DNA from: Imbricaverruca yamaguchii
Taxonomy: Eukaryota; Arthropoda; Thecostraca; Neoverrucidae
Direction: 5' to 3'
Length of the DNA: 64,000 bases
Assembly (NCBI GenBank): GCA_034440575.1
Contig: JAOTOL010001564.1
Span: 1,818,569-1,882,568, forward strand
Numbering within the stretch: the stretch's first letter is position 1; each line of letters opens with the position of its first letter. The notes beneath the pieces were generated by a model. That model saw only the letters and a program-made list of their open reading frames with translations, was not told the DNA's origin and ran no database searches. The translations under genes and the position numbers were made by a program. Of the stretch, positions 22,539-33,435 are shown piece by piece.

Positions 22539-23820
22539 ACCTCCATTGTGTCGTTATCTTTCTAAAGGCTTATCTACTGTTGTCAATACACGCACCTCCA
22601 CCTCCCCTCTCACGAGCGGCGCGTGTAATCTCTCCCTCGCCGCCCGTTCCTTATCACGCCGCGAACGCATGACGCCCCCCCCCCCCCTCCACCCCAACCG
22701 ACGTTAGGGTGCAGCATTTTCATTTCTTGGTCACCGGTCCAGTGTCGGCTTCACCTGCAAAAGTGCCACAAATAGTTAGTTGAAAATTACTGACGTGAAT
22801 ATTCACGTAAGTTGCAATATTGCATGTATTTAGGCAATACAAACTTCCCAAGGTCATGTTAGTTCATGTGAGGTCATGTCAACCTTAAAATCTGGAAAAT
22901 AGTTCAGTTTGCCACCAATGACATGCGCACCAATTTTGACGATAATCGGACGAAGGTGACCAGAGTTATCATCTATGATATGGTAAATAGCCTCGGGGCA
23001 TGCATCCATTTGGTCCTATGACAATACTGAAAGGCTGATATCTCAAAGAGTTTTCAAGTCTCCGCCTTTTTTTTTTGCAGGTTCTTAGATAATATCACGA
23101 CCATTAATATAGCACAGTTTCGTCGAATTAGGGGCAGGCAAACATATATAAAAATATATTTGTATACTTTGACCTGGTTAGGTCAAAGGTCACGGGGAGA
23201 TCACGTGCAACTTTTGCCATATTTCTGAATGGCCCAGGGCTTCTGCGCACTTGGACACCAATTTCGACACCAATTTCATTCCGCTAGGATGACCTCTAGA
23301 TCTGACTCCAGAGGTCACTCTGGGCTAAAAGCTGGCGTATGGGGTTCTTTCACTTGGTACTACAGGTGTGCCAATTTTCATGAAAACCGGAGGGAGTCGG
23401 GGAATTTCTTGTGCGATTTGACGTGGAATGACCCATGTGATAAAAAATAACCCAAGAGCAATTTACGTTTGTGCACCCATTATTAAAGCCTGTCAAAAGT
23501 GATCGCATTTCAAGATCATCTTCCGAAATCATCTTCCGATTGTCTTACCAAACTCCTTGGCACTTGTTTAATTACTATAAAGAGGAGCATGAACAACTTC
23601 ATTAGCCCAAAACCCAACCATCATCTGATGAGACAAAGCCTCTCCTTGAAACTGAGTCCGGCTCACCATACTGTAGTACAAATTGCATACGTTGGCAGAT
23701 TCCGAAAACTGATGTTGGGTTGCTCAGTAGTGCGAAGCACAATTAATTCGCACCATTGCTTTCATATTTCTTCTACAAAACTTGAAACTCCTTCAATTTG
23801 ACATCAAGATGTTAAGTGAC

Positions 23821-24258
23821 CTAACCTAAAGTTTTCAATACATTGTGATGAAAGCAGCTTTCGTCCAAAGCAAGCCGCCTGCTGTCCAAGAGCATGAGAG
23901 CATGACTTATTTGGACCGCTAGTGAATGCATAATGATTACGGAGGCGATTAGCCACCACCGAAAAGCCATGTCAAACATTCCACTGGTCCTGAACACATT
24001 TAGTTGAACTTTCGATCGCAGCATTTCTCTCCTCTCGTATCTAAGCATGTAGTTACCTAACTTTACGAAACAGCCGGGACATTTTGTGCAAAACCTCCCA
24101 TGATATAATGCAAAAGTGAATTTCCCCGGTGATTTTGCGAAAGGGTAAAGCACATTCCACCTAAACGTTTTCATTCCTATGGAAAAGGCCTTATATCCTT
24201 CGCATGTACCGAATCGAAAGCGCAATAGATGGCAATATCTGCCAGAGGCTTCCCTCAT
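23821..24258 (-). other. Unexplained antisense ORF in T block, unit U4
   Basis: This 145-codon frame is homologous to the one at 12578-13003. Its ends differ, but the central Cys-rich and hydrophobic part is kept. Confidence 0.28.
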
Positions 24259-24556
24259 TCATGCATATTTGGGAACAGCTAGATAGCTGTTTAATTGAAT
24301 ATCTAAATCTGAACTTGAATCATGACTCTAGTTACAAATCGCGCATGCAACTTCATGTCCAGGTATTGTTTGGCGATTTTCCAGTGGATAAGAGCATCAT
24401 TATGTGCAACAAAAAACAATACGTAATAAATGCATTCCATCTCTACCATGGGCGACCACCATAAATGTCAAATAATTTCGTCCATGCTGCCTGTACATTC
24501 TGTTCTTGCTCGCACTGTCGAGTGTATTTTTAAATGCCATTTTGTATGTGATTTAA

Positions 24557-26350
24557 ATGAATCAATCGATGATGGTTCCAGACATGAGCGACTTCCGTCA
24601 CTACACACTGGCGGACTGTGTGGCTGAACTGGTCATTCGTCAGGACTGGACGGCCACCACCGTCGTCAACAACGCCACCGTCTCCAGTTTGCTCCTCGCC
24701 TCGCTCCTGCTGGCCTTGTCCCGCAGAGGTGTTTTCACCTCAACTGCCGACCAATTAGTTGGCGACTCGGCCGACCGCGGCGCCACCAGCGCCGTCCTGC
24801 TGGCCGCCTCGCCCGCTGACGTTCACAACGAGCACGGTCGGCCGATGCTGGTGCTGGCGCTGAATGGAGCTGAAGAGGAGCTGATGCGGCAACACGTGCA
24901 GCAGCTGATCGGCACGCTTGTGTACGATGTACACAACGGTACTGTGTACCGGATGGCGCGGTACGCAGACGTGGGTTCGCTGGTACGTCAGGTCGGGTAC
25001 TGTGGAGCAGAGGGTGCTCAGCTGGATGAAGCATGGGACAGGCCGACTCCACTGGGCTGGCAAGACCTCAGAGTTACGAACAAATCCTTCAGGATGCTCA
25101 CTGCAAGTGCATATGAATTAAAAGCACTTCCGAATACAGCGTTTGCTATTGGCAATGCGCTGTTAGACATGATGGGTTTTCTTAGTACAAAAATGCACTT
25201 TGAAATGACAGATACGGAGCAGAGAGGCATAACCTTCACAAAAGCTCTTTCTTTTGTGAAAAGAGGAACCCTGGATTTCGTGATAGATAACTTCTTCGAA
25301 ACATTGGAGAGGAATGATAATTTCAGCTTTCCACATTCACTGGGAGAAACCAAGAGTTTGTTGTACTTTCGTCGTCCATTTCCCACTACTACCCCAAGAT
25401 ACACAGGTGGGGCCTTCGGCTCAAAATTCGGAGTGGCTCTAGTGCTCGGGATATCTGCGCTCCTGACGCTGGCAGGTTTCGTCATGTTCAGAATGTTGCA
25501 GCATCAGGAGACTGGTCTTGTTGGCAGTTGTGTCCAGACGATAGGTCTCTTCTGTAACCAGGGGCTGGCGCTACAACCGCGGAGGCCATGGCACTACGTC
25601 ACATCGGTCGTGCTCTGCGTGGTGGCCATGCTCTGCTGCCAGTTCTACACGGCCGGCTTCCTCAGCAGAATCACCATGCAGCAAATTGAGCTGCCTTTTG
25701 CGCAGCCGGAAGATGTTCTTGAAACACCTGGATGGAAGTGGGGCGTCATCAAAGGTTCGGCAAGCAGCAGCATTCTCAGGAATTTGTCTGGCGACGGCAT
25801 CAATTTCGCCGGCAGGACTGATCTCGCTGCTGATAATTATTTCAACCACACTGAACCAGTCGTTACCCGCATGGTATCGGACAACTTCGCTCTCATTAAG
25901 CCGGAACTCCGTATGTTGATGTTCTGCAAGAGAAGGAGTTGTCCCAACATTTGCTCCCACCCCAAGACTCTATTTGTGCAGCGTTATTCAATGCCGTTTC
26001 ATCGAGGATCGCCAGAAAGTCCTGCGTGGAGTCTAGCCTTTCTCCGGATGAAGGAGACTGGAATATGGTCGAGACTGAAGCGCCAGCAGTTGCCCATGGC
26101 AGATGACGTCAACATGAGGTGTGACTTCACACCTCAGCCTCGTAATGCTGTCCTGCCACTCCGTTTGGAGGAGTGTCTCCCTGCTTTCTACATACTGATG
26201 TATGGCGTTGCCGCCTCTGTTGGTCTGCTGTTGTTGGAACTACTGACGTCTCATCTCGCGTGGCGACTCCGGAGCACTCGTCTAAATACTGTAGTTATCA
26301 CAGGTCCAGGAGAGATACTGGGAGTAGTTGCCGACAACGTCCTGACGTGA
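24557..26350 (+). CDS. Ionotropic receptor IR-B
   Basis: The ORF is 597 residues. The Met at 24569, the second codon of the MMVPD pair being 24572, corresponds to the start of the other copies; the upstream Met adds four residues. It is very similar to IR-A throughout. Differences cluster in the N-terminal region (DSADRGATSAVLLAASP) and in S2 (NHTEPVVTRMVSDNF). M1, the pore loop, M3 (CCQFYTAGFLSR) and M4 are intact. The tail ends PGEILGVVADNVLT, a variant shared with the 8760 fragment. The leader-like segment upstream (about 24476-24553) is in frame but lacks a Met and is preceded and followed by stops. It is followed by R block and TE2. Confidence 0.87.
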   Translation: MNQSMMVPDMSDFRHYTLADCVAELVIRQDWTATTVVNNATVSSLLLASLLLALSRRGVFTSTADQLVGDSADRGATSAVLLAASPADVHNEHGRPMLVLALNGAEEELMRQHVQQLIGTLVYDVHNGTVYRMARYADVGSLVRQVGYCGAEGAQLDEAWDRPTPLGWQDLRVTNKSFRMLTASAYELKALPNTAFAIGNALLDMMGFLSTKMHFEMTDTEQRGITFTKALSFVKRGTLDFVIDNFFETLERNDNFSFPHSLGETKSLLYFRRPFPTTTPRYTGGAFGSKFGVALVLGISALLTLAGFVMFRMLQHQETGLVGSCVQTIGLFCNQGLALQPRRPWHYVTSVVLCVVAMLCCQFYTAGFLSRITMQQIELPFAQPEDVLETPGWKWGVIKGSASSSILRNLSGDGINFAGRTDLAADNYFNHTEPVVTRMVSDNFALIKPELRMLMFCKRRSCPNICSHPKTLFVQRYSMPFHRGSPESPAWSLAFLRMKETGIWSRLKRQQLPMADDVNMRCDFTPQPRNAVLPLRLEECLPAFYILMYGVAASVGLLLLELLTSHLAWRLRSTRLNTVVITGPGEILGVVADNVLT

Positions 26351-26788
26351 ACAGAACTGTAGTTGAGCCCAGCTGAGTCCTTGGTCATGAATTCCTCCAT
26401 ACTGCAGATGGATGAAGTCGTTAAACAAGTGTACTGTATGCCTGTGATTTCGTTGTCGATCACATCTGTGTGCATGTACTCTGACTGATAACCACAATGG
26501 TTTGGGTTTGCCCATGTAGGCTTTAATCATGTTCTAATTTTTGGGTCACCATAATTCGCGGGCTCCACTGTTGTACCTAAGGCTCGGGTTGTTGTACCTC
26601 AGTGTACTAATATGGTACTGTTAGTTAGGCAGGCAACGGACCTTTCTACGCGTTTGCATTTATACGGTAGTGCGGTGGTACTGCACTTCGCTGGTGTAGC
26701 TCTCCACGCCACATTTTAACCTGACCTGCCACATTATCTGACTCGTTGGTGCTGGATTGGTGTTGGCTTTCTAATCTAATAGTAAATG
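26351..26788. repeat. R block start (unit U4): 3' flank of IR-B
   Basis: This is the first 440 bp of R, up to the TE2 insertion point in aatagtaaatg (uninterrupted counterpart: aataataaatg at 43316). It is the version also found after IR-D. Confidence 0.8.
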
Positions 26789-27486
26789 AGGCATTCCAGA
26801 GTAATTCAACCGAAAATCTTCCAATTTGCCGTCTCACCATTCTTGATTTTCTTGAAACGTTGTGTACCGGAGGTTTCAAGGGCGAACACTTCATTTATGG
26901 CGAACAAAAAATTCAACAACAAAGAATTTCCCAAGATACAGTCCTTGCAAACTTCCCAAGGTCCGTGAGGAGGCCTAACTTTGAAGACTCATAACTCCAA
27001 GGGAAAGAGAGCTATTTCATTGAACTTGTTTTTGTTGAATTGGAATGAATAAAGAACAAGTTCGCTATCTCGGATTTTAGGTTGTCAACTTATTAGGTCA
27101 CGTGACTTCGTGACCAATTTTTGCGTCGTTACCTTGACCTTTTGGATGCTGAAATTAAAACTTTCGTGTGATGAGCATTTGAGTCCCATTCAGGCCTTTC
27201 CATATATATAAATAAAAACGTGAGGTTCGACCTACAAAAAGCACTTTTGAGTCGCGCAATGTTGACACAGCACGCATTTGAGCCCGCCGATAACTTCGCA
27301 TCTAGTTGGCATACGGTGTCGAAGCGGTCCAGAGTGGCCCCTGATGACGAAACATGTCAGCTGTTTTCTGCTACACTGACATCAGATCACAAGGTCACAT
27401 GACATTCGGCGTTTAAGGTTATCTGAGGTCACGAACACGTTTATGGCTGTAACTTTCCCCCTAATAACTTTGCCTTCGACGCTGCT

Positions 27487-28502
27487 GTGTATGATTCAGA
27501 AAATCATGACTGCATGATGGGTGAGTGTGATGAGTGTCCCGGCGAGGAAGGTGTGATGAACATGCTGAACATACTAGTCGAAGAGCGAGACAATGACGAC
27601 GTTGACAGTGAGGAGGATGTCCACTACAAGCGGTGGGACAGCACTGACCGCTGCAAGTTCCAAGAAATCGTCGCAAGCCAGGGCGAATGCATCGAGAGAC
27701 TCAGCTCCCCCATTGTGAAGCAGACAAGTCATCACTTCGATGCGAAAGCTCAGTCAACGCACTTCAAGCATCTGAAGGAGACCGTTAAAGATGTCGAAGT
27801 TATTGTCCAGGGAAATTTTTCCGAGAACGTCTCCTCCGTGGTGCAGGATGTCGCCCAAGGTTTTCACTGGGACACAGCGCAAAGCACCGTGCACCCATTC
27901 GTGGTGTACTGGCGCCAAGACGGAGAGCAGCGACACCAGAGCTTCTGCGTGATATCTGACGCCACAAAGCATACAACTAGCACTGTGGACGCCTTCCTAC
28001 GCCAACTGGTACCAGCAATAAAGGAAGAGGTTCCCAGACTCATGAAAATTAATTACTTCGCGGACGGATGCGCTCCACAATACAAAAACAAGTACAGCTT
28101 CGCGAATGTGTGCTATCATAACATCGACTTCCCCAGTATGACATGTGAGTGGCACTTTTTCGCCACGTCCCACGGGAAGAGAGCGTGCGATGGTATAGGC
28201 GGCACCGTGAAACGCGCCACGTACCTCGAGAGTCTGCGGCGTCCGGGAAAAGATCAAATCCTCACACCAGAGGATATATACAGATTTCTCGCCGGGCAGC
28301 TTGTGACAAAGATCAAGTGTTTTATGTCACAAACGAGGAAGTGCAAAAGGCTGAGCAAGAGCTGAATGGTCGCTTCACCAAAGCCGTGACGATCAAGGGA
28401 ATAAGAAAGCATCATAGGTTCTGCCCTGTGAGTCGGAAAATAATGCGGATCCACGTCCTCTCAGAAGACAAGACTTGCAAGCATGTCAAGGTGTTGAGGT
28501 GA
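27487..28502 (+). pseudogene. TE2 transposase-like protein, 5'-truncated and frame-broken
   Basis: The 292-codon frame matches the TE1 catalytic part from its Cys-rich segment (GECDECP) onward. The first acidic block is changed to GNFSEN (Asn110 where TE1 has Asp216). The second and third blocks are kept: YFADGCAPQYKN (Asp193) and SHGKRACDGIGG (Asp235). After about residue 275 the homologous reading continues in another frame to 28502. The N-terminal part of the protein is absent. It is unlikely to be active. Confidence 0.78.
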
Positions 28503-28690
28503 TATGTTGGTGCGCTGGTGTCGTATTCTATCGATAGGAATGTGTCAATAGGCACCTGCCATTTTACGTATAATCATGCAATCAGTAAAAGAACACAAGG
28601 TCGTCAAACATGTCAAGGTGTTGAAGTGATATATTGGTGTACTGGTGTTGTGTTGTTCTATCGATAGGTATATTTATGTCAATAGGCACC
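28479..28690 (+). repeat. Two imperfect direct repeats of about 80-87 bp
   Basis: 28479-28558 and 28604-28690 share the order catgtcaaggtgttga, then ctatcgatagg, then gtcaataggcacctg. They lie just after the TE2 coding region. Confidence 0.85.
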
Positions 28691-29563
28691 TGTAACTGTA
28701 TCGGTGACCTGACCTCAGGTCACATCACCTAACTTGACCCATCGGGGTCATCCCATGCATCACTGTAACCGTCTCGATGTGACGAACACAATAGCATTGA
28801 GTTCAGCTGTTTAGCTCATTTAGGGATACAGTTCTAGCCAGAAATAAATTCGTGACCGCAGATCCAATGACCTTCAACACCTTAGGCGAGGCCCGTTGGA
28901 GCTCCAGGTTTCCAGATATGTCGTTGCAGAACAGGGCAGTACTCTAGTCTAAGCTGTGGATAGGTGTTTAGCAATTACTTCTGTGATTATATTTCATTAG
29001 GTTTTATCTGATAAGCATTTTCATAGAACCCAAACTATACTATATTAACCTAGCGACGCTGCCGTGCGCCACCTTCTTGTTAGGCGAGGCCTCGTGGCTT
29101 TAGGCGTGTTCTCGGCGCTTCGATTTCTGTAGTAGGAGATATTACAAGTGTGTAGATTTCATAAGTACATTATACAACATTCATGCTATCCTAATATACT
29201 TTATTTATTTTTGTTGTGCATAGTGTGTTTGGTGTTGAAGTTTAAGATAGCGTTTAATTGCTAATAAGTTGGTGGTATTCATAAGTGCTGTGTGACTTCA
29301 TTTTTTTTTGTCTAGCCATAAGTGATATCAAAAGGGATATTCATATAGTTGTCTACTTGTGTGGAAGACAATGAGATTACACTTTTTTCCTTTTTTTATT
29401 GTTTAATAGTTTATGCTTAGCGTGCTGCTTTTCTTGAGGTACTCAGATAATTAACTGACAGTATAGGAGGTAGCGATTTATAGTGAATGATAGTTGGCTT
29501 TTTTGTCGGTTGGTTAGCGAGTTAATTTGAATCTAAATCTAGGCATAAGATGCAGCGTTTAGG

Positions 29564-30189
29564 ATGGTTTCGACCAGGATGCAGGCACTAGAGGAAGAGA
29601 TTAGGACCCTTAAGGCAGAGCTTTCCAAGCTCAAGGCGGCCCTTGTTGCATAGGGTAGCCAAGAAAAAGCAACAAGGGGTCACTCCGTGGCAGGGACATC
29701 ATATGCCCAGGTGGTCGCAGGCCACCAGGTAGCTAAGGCTTCCCCTACTGTGGAGGTGGCTGGGATCTCTCGAGATGGGAGTGTTAATGGTGAACAGAGG
29801 AGGGGTAGTTCTGGTAGGTCACAGGAGGGGAAGTGGCATGAGGTCAGGGAGTGGAGGATTTGGAGACGCGAACCTAAGGAAAGGGTTAGTGAGTGGCAGG
29901 TGGCAGGTGGTAGGAGCGGGAGGAAGTCTAGCCGAACGGCCCCGCGGGCAGGCATATTAACATCAAATATGTTCCAGGGCTAGAGCCTCCTCTGAGTGGA
30001 ACTCTAGGGCACTGGCAGCTAATGCCAGGGTAGGAAAGCTCTGCCATGAACTAGGTTTTACATTTGTAGACGAGTGGAGCAGGTTTTATGCATCGTGGGA
30101 CCTCTATCAGAGGGATGGCCTGCACTTCTCTGAGAAGGGGGTCCATGTGTTAGGCAAAGTGTACGCGCATGCCCTTCAGGGAAACTAGG
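29564..30189 (+). pseudogene. LINE ORF1 remnant (coiled coil and SGNH-esterase-like end)
   Basis: It starts with a short heptad-like helix (MQALEEEIRTLKAELSKLKA), then a stop at 29651 and a basic low-complexity stretch. Near the end the translation reads LYQRDGLHFSEKGVHVLG (about 30089-30150), matching the Asp-x2-His end of SGNH/GDSL esterase domains that some CR1-type ORF1 proteins carry. The catalytic Ser block is not recognisable. Confidence 0.55.
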
Positions 30190-30196
30190 AAATGGG

Positions 30197-31645
30197 GTGG
30201 GGAGGGATGAAATTGTATTGCCAACTCAGGAATATTCCAATAGTGTCAGCCAAGGCAATAGAACCTCAAAGTCTGCAAGTAGGGACAGCAGCAGTTCAAG
30301 GGGACAGAGTGATAGTTCATCTAGTGATAAAAGAACTCCTCAGTATGAAAAAGCCAAAGGTGGTTATGGAGCATTTGTTAAGTGTATGATGTTTAATGCT
30401 CCGAGTATCCGTTCTAAATTTGATGAGTTCAAGTGTTATGTTGCTGAGGAGGAACCAGACTTTGTTTGCATTACGGAAGCATGTGTCAGTGAAGGGTATT
30501 TTGGAGATAACTTGCAGGACTATGAGATCCAGGGACACAATATGTTTTCGTGCAATAGGGGTCCAGCAATGAAAGGGGGTGGTATAATGCTCTATATGAA
30601 TAGCTTATTCAGTTCTCAAAAAGTAGCAGGTGGGGATAAAAATGTGTCTGTGGAGTCCATTTGGCTTGATGTCACTGTGAGAAAAGGCAACAGCAATGCT
30701 CTTAGGATAGGAGCTTTCTACCGATCAGGAACCCTGCCACATTCTCAGCAACTGGAGCTCGACAAGGTGATTTGTGAGGAAATCAGTAGAAACTTTAAGA
30801 GGAAGTGCCTTATTCTTGATGACTTTAATCTAAAAGGTTATGAAAATGCTGGTGTTGGCTCCCCATCATGCAAAGTGTTTAGGAAATGCCAAGAAGAGGA
30901 CCTGTTCTTACACCAGTTTATATCGAAACCTACCAGGCATGATTCATTCTTGGACCTTGCATTCTCGGATTTAAGTGACTTGGTTCAAGACTTGACTGTA
31001 GGCGAAACTCTGGGAAGAAGTGACCATAACATAGTTAGATTCAAGGCACATGTAGGGGAAATTATCAAGGATAATTTGGTAAAGGTTCCAAATTTCAACA
31101 GAGCAGACGTTGACTGCATGAGAGCGGCTTTAAGTGCCATCAGATGGGAAGAAGAATTATCCAATTTAAATGCCTGTGAAATGTGGGAAAAGTTCAAATC
31201 TTACTTGAAGGAAATTCAGATTAGACATGTCCCCCGAAAGCAAAGACGCAAAAGAAGGGTAGGAAAGCCAGCATGGCTTACACCAGACTTGATAAAAGCA
31301 ATTAAGGCTAAGAAAACTGCATTTAGAGTCTTTAAAGAAGCCTCAAATGTCGTTAATCTAATGGCGTATCGAAAAGCTAGAGACACTGTGAAGCAAAAAA
31401 CCAGAGCAGCAAAGCGAGCAAAAGAACTGTATTTAGCTAGAAACTGTAATTGGGACAGTAAAAAGTTCTTTAGTTTCTACAAGCTAAGTAAAGTTTCTAG
31501 CACAATTGGTCCACTGGAAGTAAACGGGACTACATTGGGTGAGAATAGTGAGATGGTTGAGGAGCTGAGCAAGCAGTTTAAATCAGTGTTTATATTGGAA
31601 GATATGACCAATCTGCCGACCGTACACCATAGTTCAGTGACATGA
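30197..31645 (+). pseudogene. LINE ORF2, apurinic-type endonuclease domain
   Basis: The 482-codon frame contains the endonuclease. It has an NAPSIRSK entry motif (about 65-75), an ITEAC block (about 93-97), AFYRSG (about 174-179), LILDDFNLKG (about 203-212, where the family norm is GDFN) and GRSDHN (about 272-277). It continues through the linker to a TGA at 31643. Homology carries on in the same frame after that stop, so this is a nonsense mutation, not the natural end. The first about 60 codons are not domain sequence and the true start is unclear. Confidence 0.75.
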
Positions 31646-33196
31646 GGTCTGACAAATGATGTTGATTTCATTGATAGTGATGTTGTTTACAATCATATCA
31701 GGAAAATAAAGCCAAACAAGGCAGCAGGACCTGATGATATTTATGCTAGAGTGTTGCGGGAAACTGAAAAGGAACTGGCATTTCAACTAGTATAATATTT
31801 TGTAGATCAGTTTCACAAAATGAAATTCCAACCGATTGGAAAAGGGCAAATGTAGTTCCTATTTTCAAGAAAGGAGAAAGAGGGAAAGTTGAAAACTATA
31901 GGCCAGTAAGTCTCACATCCTTAGTCTGCAAGGTACTCGAATCAATTATCAAGGATAGAATAGTTAGTTATCTGGAAGTTAGCAGATTGATTCAAGATAC
32001 TCAACATGGGTTTAGAAAAGAACGATCGTGTCTCACAAACCTTTTGGACTTTTTAACTTCGCCACAGAACAATTTGATCAGGGAAATCAGGTTGATGTAG
32101 CATATCTTGACTTTAGTAAGGCCTTTGACAAGGTACCCCATAAACGGTTAATGATACAGCTTCAGTCCCATGGTATTGCAGGTAGCATCTTAAAATGGAT
32201 AGAGTTGTGGCTTTCAGATAGACAGCAAAGAGTGATACTAAATGGTACAAAGTCATCATGGCAAAATGTTCTTAGTGGAGTCCCCCAAGGGTCAGTACTG
32301 GGGCCACTACTGTTCATTATATTTGTAAATAACATTGAAAGTGGCCTAAGCAGGAAAGTTTTGAAATTTGCGGATGATTTGAAGGTCTTTAGGGCAATAA
32401 CAGGTCAAGATGAGCATATCTCGCTGCAAAAAGACTTAGAGGAACTTGTGAAGTGGTCCGAAGAATGGCAAATGAAATTTAATTTTGATAAGTGCAAAAT
32501 CATGCATGTAGGTAAGCAGATATGAAGGCTCCATACTTGAAGGGTGGCCAAGTGCTATCAGTGACTCAACAGGAGAAGGACTTAGGTGTTATTCTAAACA
32601 CAAAACTGGGGGCATCAGAACAGACCAAGGAAGCCAGGGAGAAGGCACTGAGAATGCTCGGGGCAATAAATAGGAATGTATCATACAGAAGTGAGGAAGT
32701 GATCAGGAAGCTTTACTGTGCATACGTCGGGCCACATTTGGAATACTGCATCCAAGCTTCGTCTCCTAGCTATGAAAAATATTGTTGGCTTTTAGAGAGG
32801 GTACAAAAGAGGGCTACAAAAATGGTTTATGGCTTAAGCAACCTCGCATATGAGGAAAGATTGAAGAAATTGAATACGTTTTCACTTAGATATAGAAGGC
32901 TAAGAGGAGATCTCATAGAGGTCTTTAAATTTGTCCATGATCTGGAGAGGGGATATCTTGGGGAAAGGTTTGAATTGAACAGAAGTGATGCAATTAGAGG
33001 TCATAAATTCAAAATGAATGTTAACCACAGCAGAAAAAGGTTAAGGCAAACTTTCTTCACGAACAGGGTAGTAGAACACTGGAACCAGCTGACAGAAAAC
33101 ATTGTCAGTAACAGCACATTGAACATCTTTAAAAACAGCATATACAATCATTATAAGAATAGAGGGCTTGCTTTTCAGTATTACAGGGAGGGCTGA
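31646..33196 (+). pseudogene. LINE ORF2, reverse transcriptase domain (broken)
   Basis: Reverse transcriptase homology is spread over several frames. These are KPNKAAGPDDI (about 31710-31740), a frame change near 31795, NYRPVSLTS and QHGFRKERSCLTNLL, and a frame change near 32040. After that comes VAYLDFSKAFDKVPHKRL (motif A), GVPQGSVLGPLLF (motif B) and FADD (motif C, about 32370). A last shift at 32522 leads to the thumb and C-terminal part, ending 33196. There is no plausible functional product. Confidence 0.85.
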
Positions 33197-33435
33197 TTGA
33201 CAGATTTGGTGGGCAACTGGTTCAGTGTACAGAGTGCAACCAAGAAGGGCCCCTGTGGCTCATAGTTGCACTAATCTTTTATGTCTTTATTGTGTCTTTA
33301 CCTAATGCCAATGTCACCTCATGACCTGATGGCAGTATAACAGGCACCAACCGACAGCTGTCGTCTTCGGGAGCCACTCTGGACCATTTGGAAACCGTAT
33401 GCCAAATAGAAGTGAAGTTATCGACGGACAGGGGG

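Larger units (their letters stand above)
19075..23434 (-). mobile_element. TE1: DNA transposon with long AGGTCA-rich inverted repeats, 5-bp TSD
   Basis: The 4360-bp element is flanked by ATGTG at 19070-19074 and 23435-23439, and two paralogous T blocks provide the empty site. Termini are GGG(T)CATTCCACGTCAAATCG and its complement; inverted similarity extends roughly 650-700 bp. Both arms carry many TGACCT/AGGTCA hexamers. A transposase-like gene lies on the - strand (20239-22538). The 5-bp duplication and the protein do not fit any superfamily I can assign confidently. Confidence 0.88.
18456..24556. repeat. T block (unit U4) split by TE1
   Basis: T-block sequence occupies 18456-19074 and 23435-24556. 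The target is restored by removing 19075-23434 plus one ATGTG copy, as judged from the uninterrupted ggatgtgataaaa in U3 (about 12177) and U3' (about 57162). Confidence 0.85.
28870..33300 (+). mobile_element. CR1-like non-LTR retrotransposon (LINE), degenerate
   Basis: An ORF1 remnant, endonuclease and reverse transcriptase follow in the order typical of CR1-clade LINEs. The 3' end is near 33290-33300, where TE2 arm sequence resumes. The 5' end is uncertain (somewhere between about 28760 and 29500); 28870 is a guess from where TE2-like motifs stop. There are several stops and frameshifts. No target duplication was found. Confidence 0.8.
26789..33435 (+). mobile_element. TE2: truncated TE1-family transposon containing a LINE
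   Basis: The left end (aggcattccagag) resembles the TE1 terminus. The left arm (about 27285-27410) matches the complement of 33303-33435: both encode a WHTVSK-SRVAP-like stretch when read inward. The outer right arm, and about 300 bp of flanking R block, are missing, so the right boundary is a deletion. TGACCT hexamers are again common. The host sequence is interrupted by a CR1-like LINE. Confidence 0.78.

Noticed and set aside
24735..25485. Frame-shadow ORFs over IR-B, and equivalents over IR-C and IR-D
   Set aside because: They are opposite-strand or shifted-frame readings of the receptor coding sequence.
30197..33196. Reverse transcriptase as a possible viral (retroviral or pararetroviral) insert
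   Set aside because: Apurinic-type endonuclease followed by reverse transcriptase with FADD, and no protease, integrase or LTRs, is the order of a non-LTR LINE.
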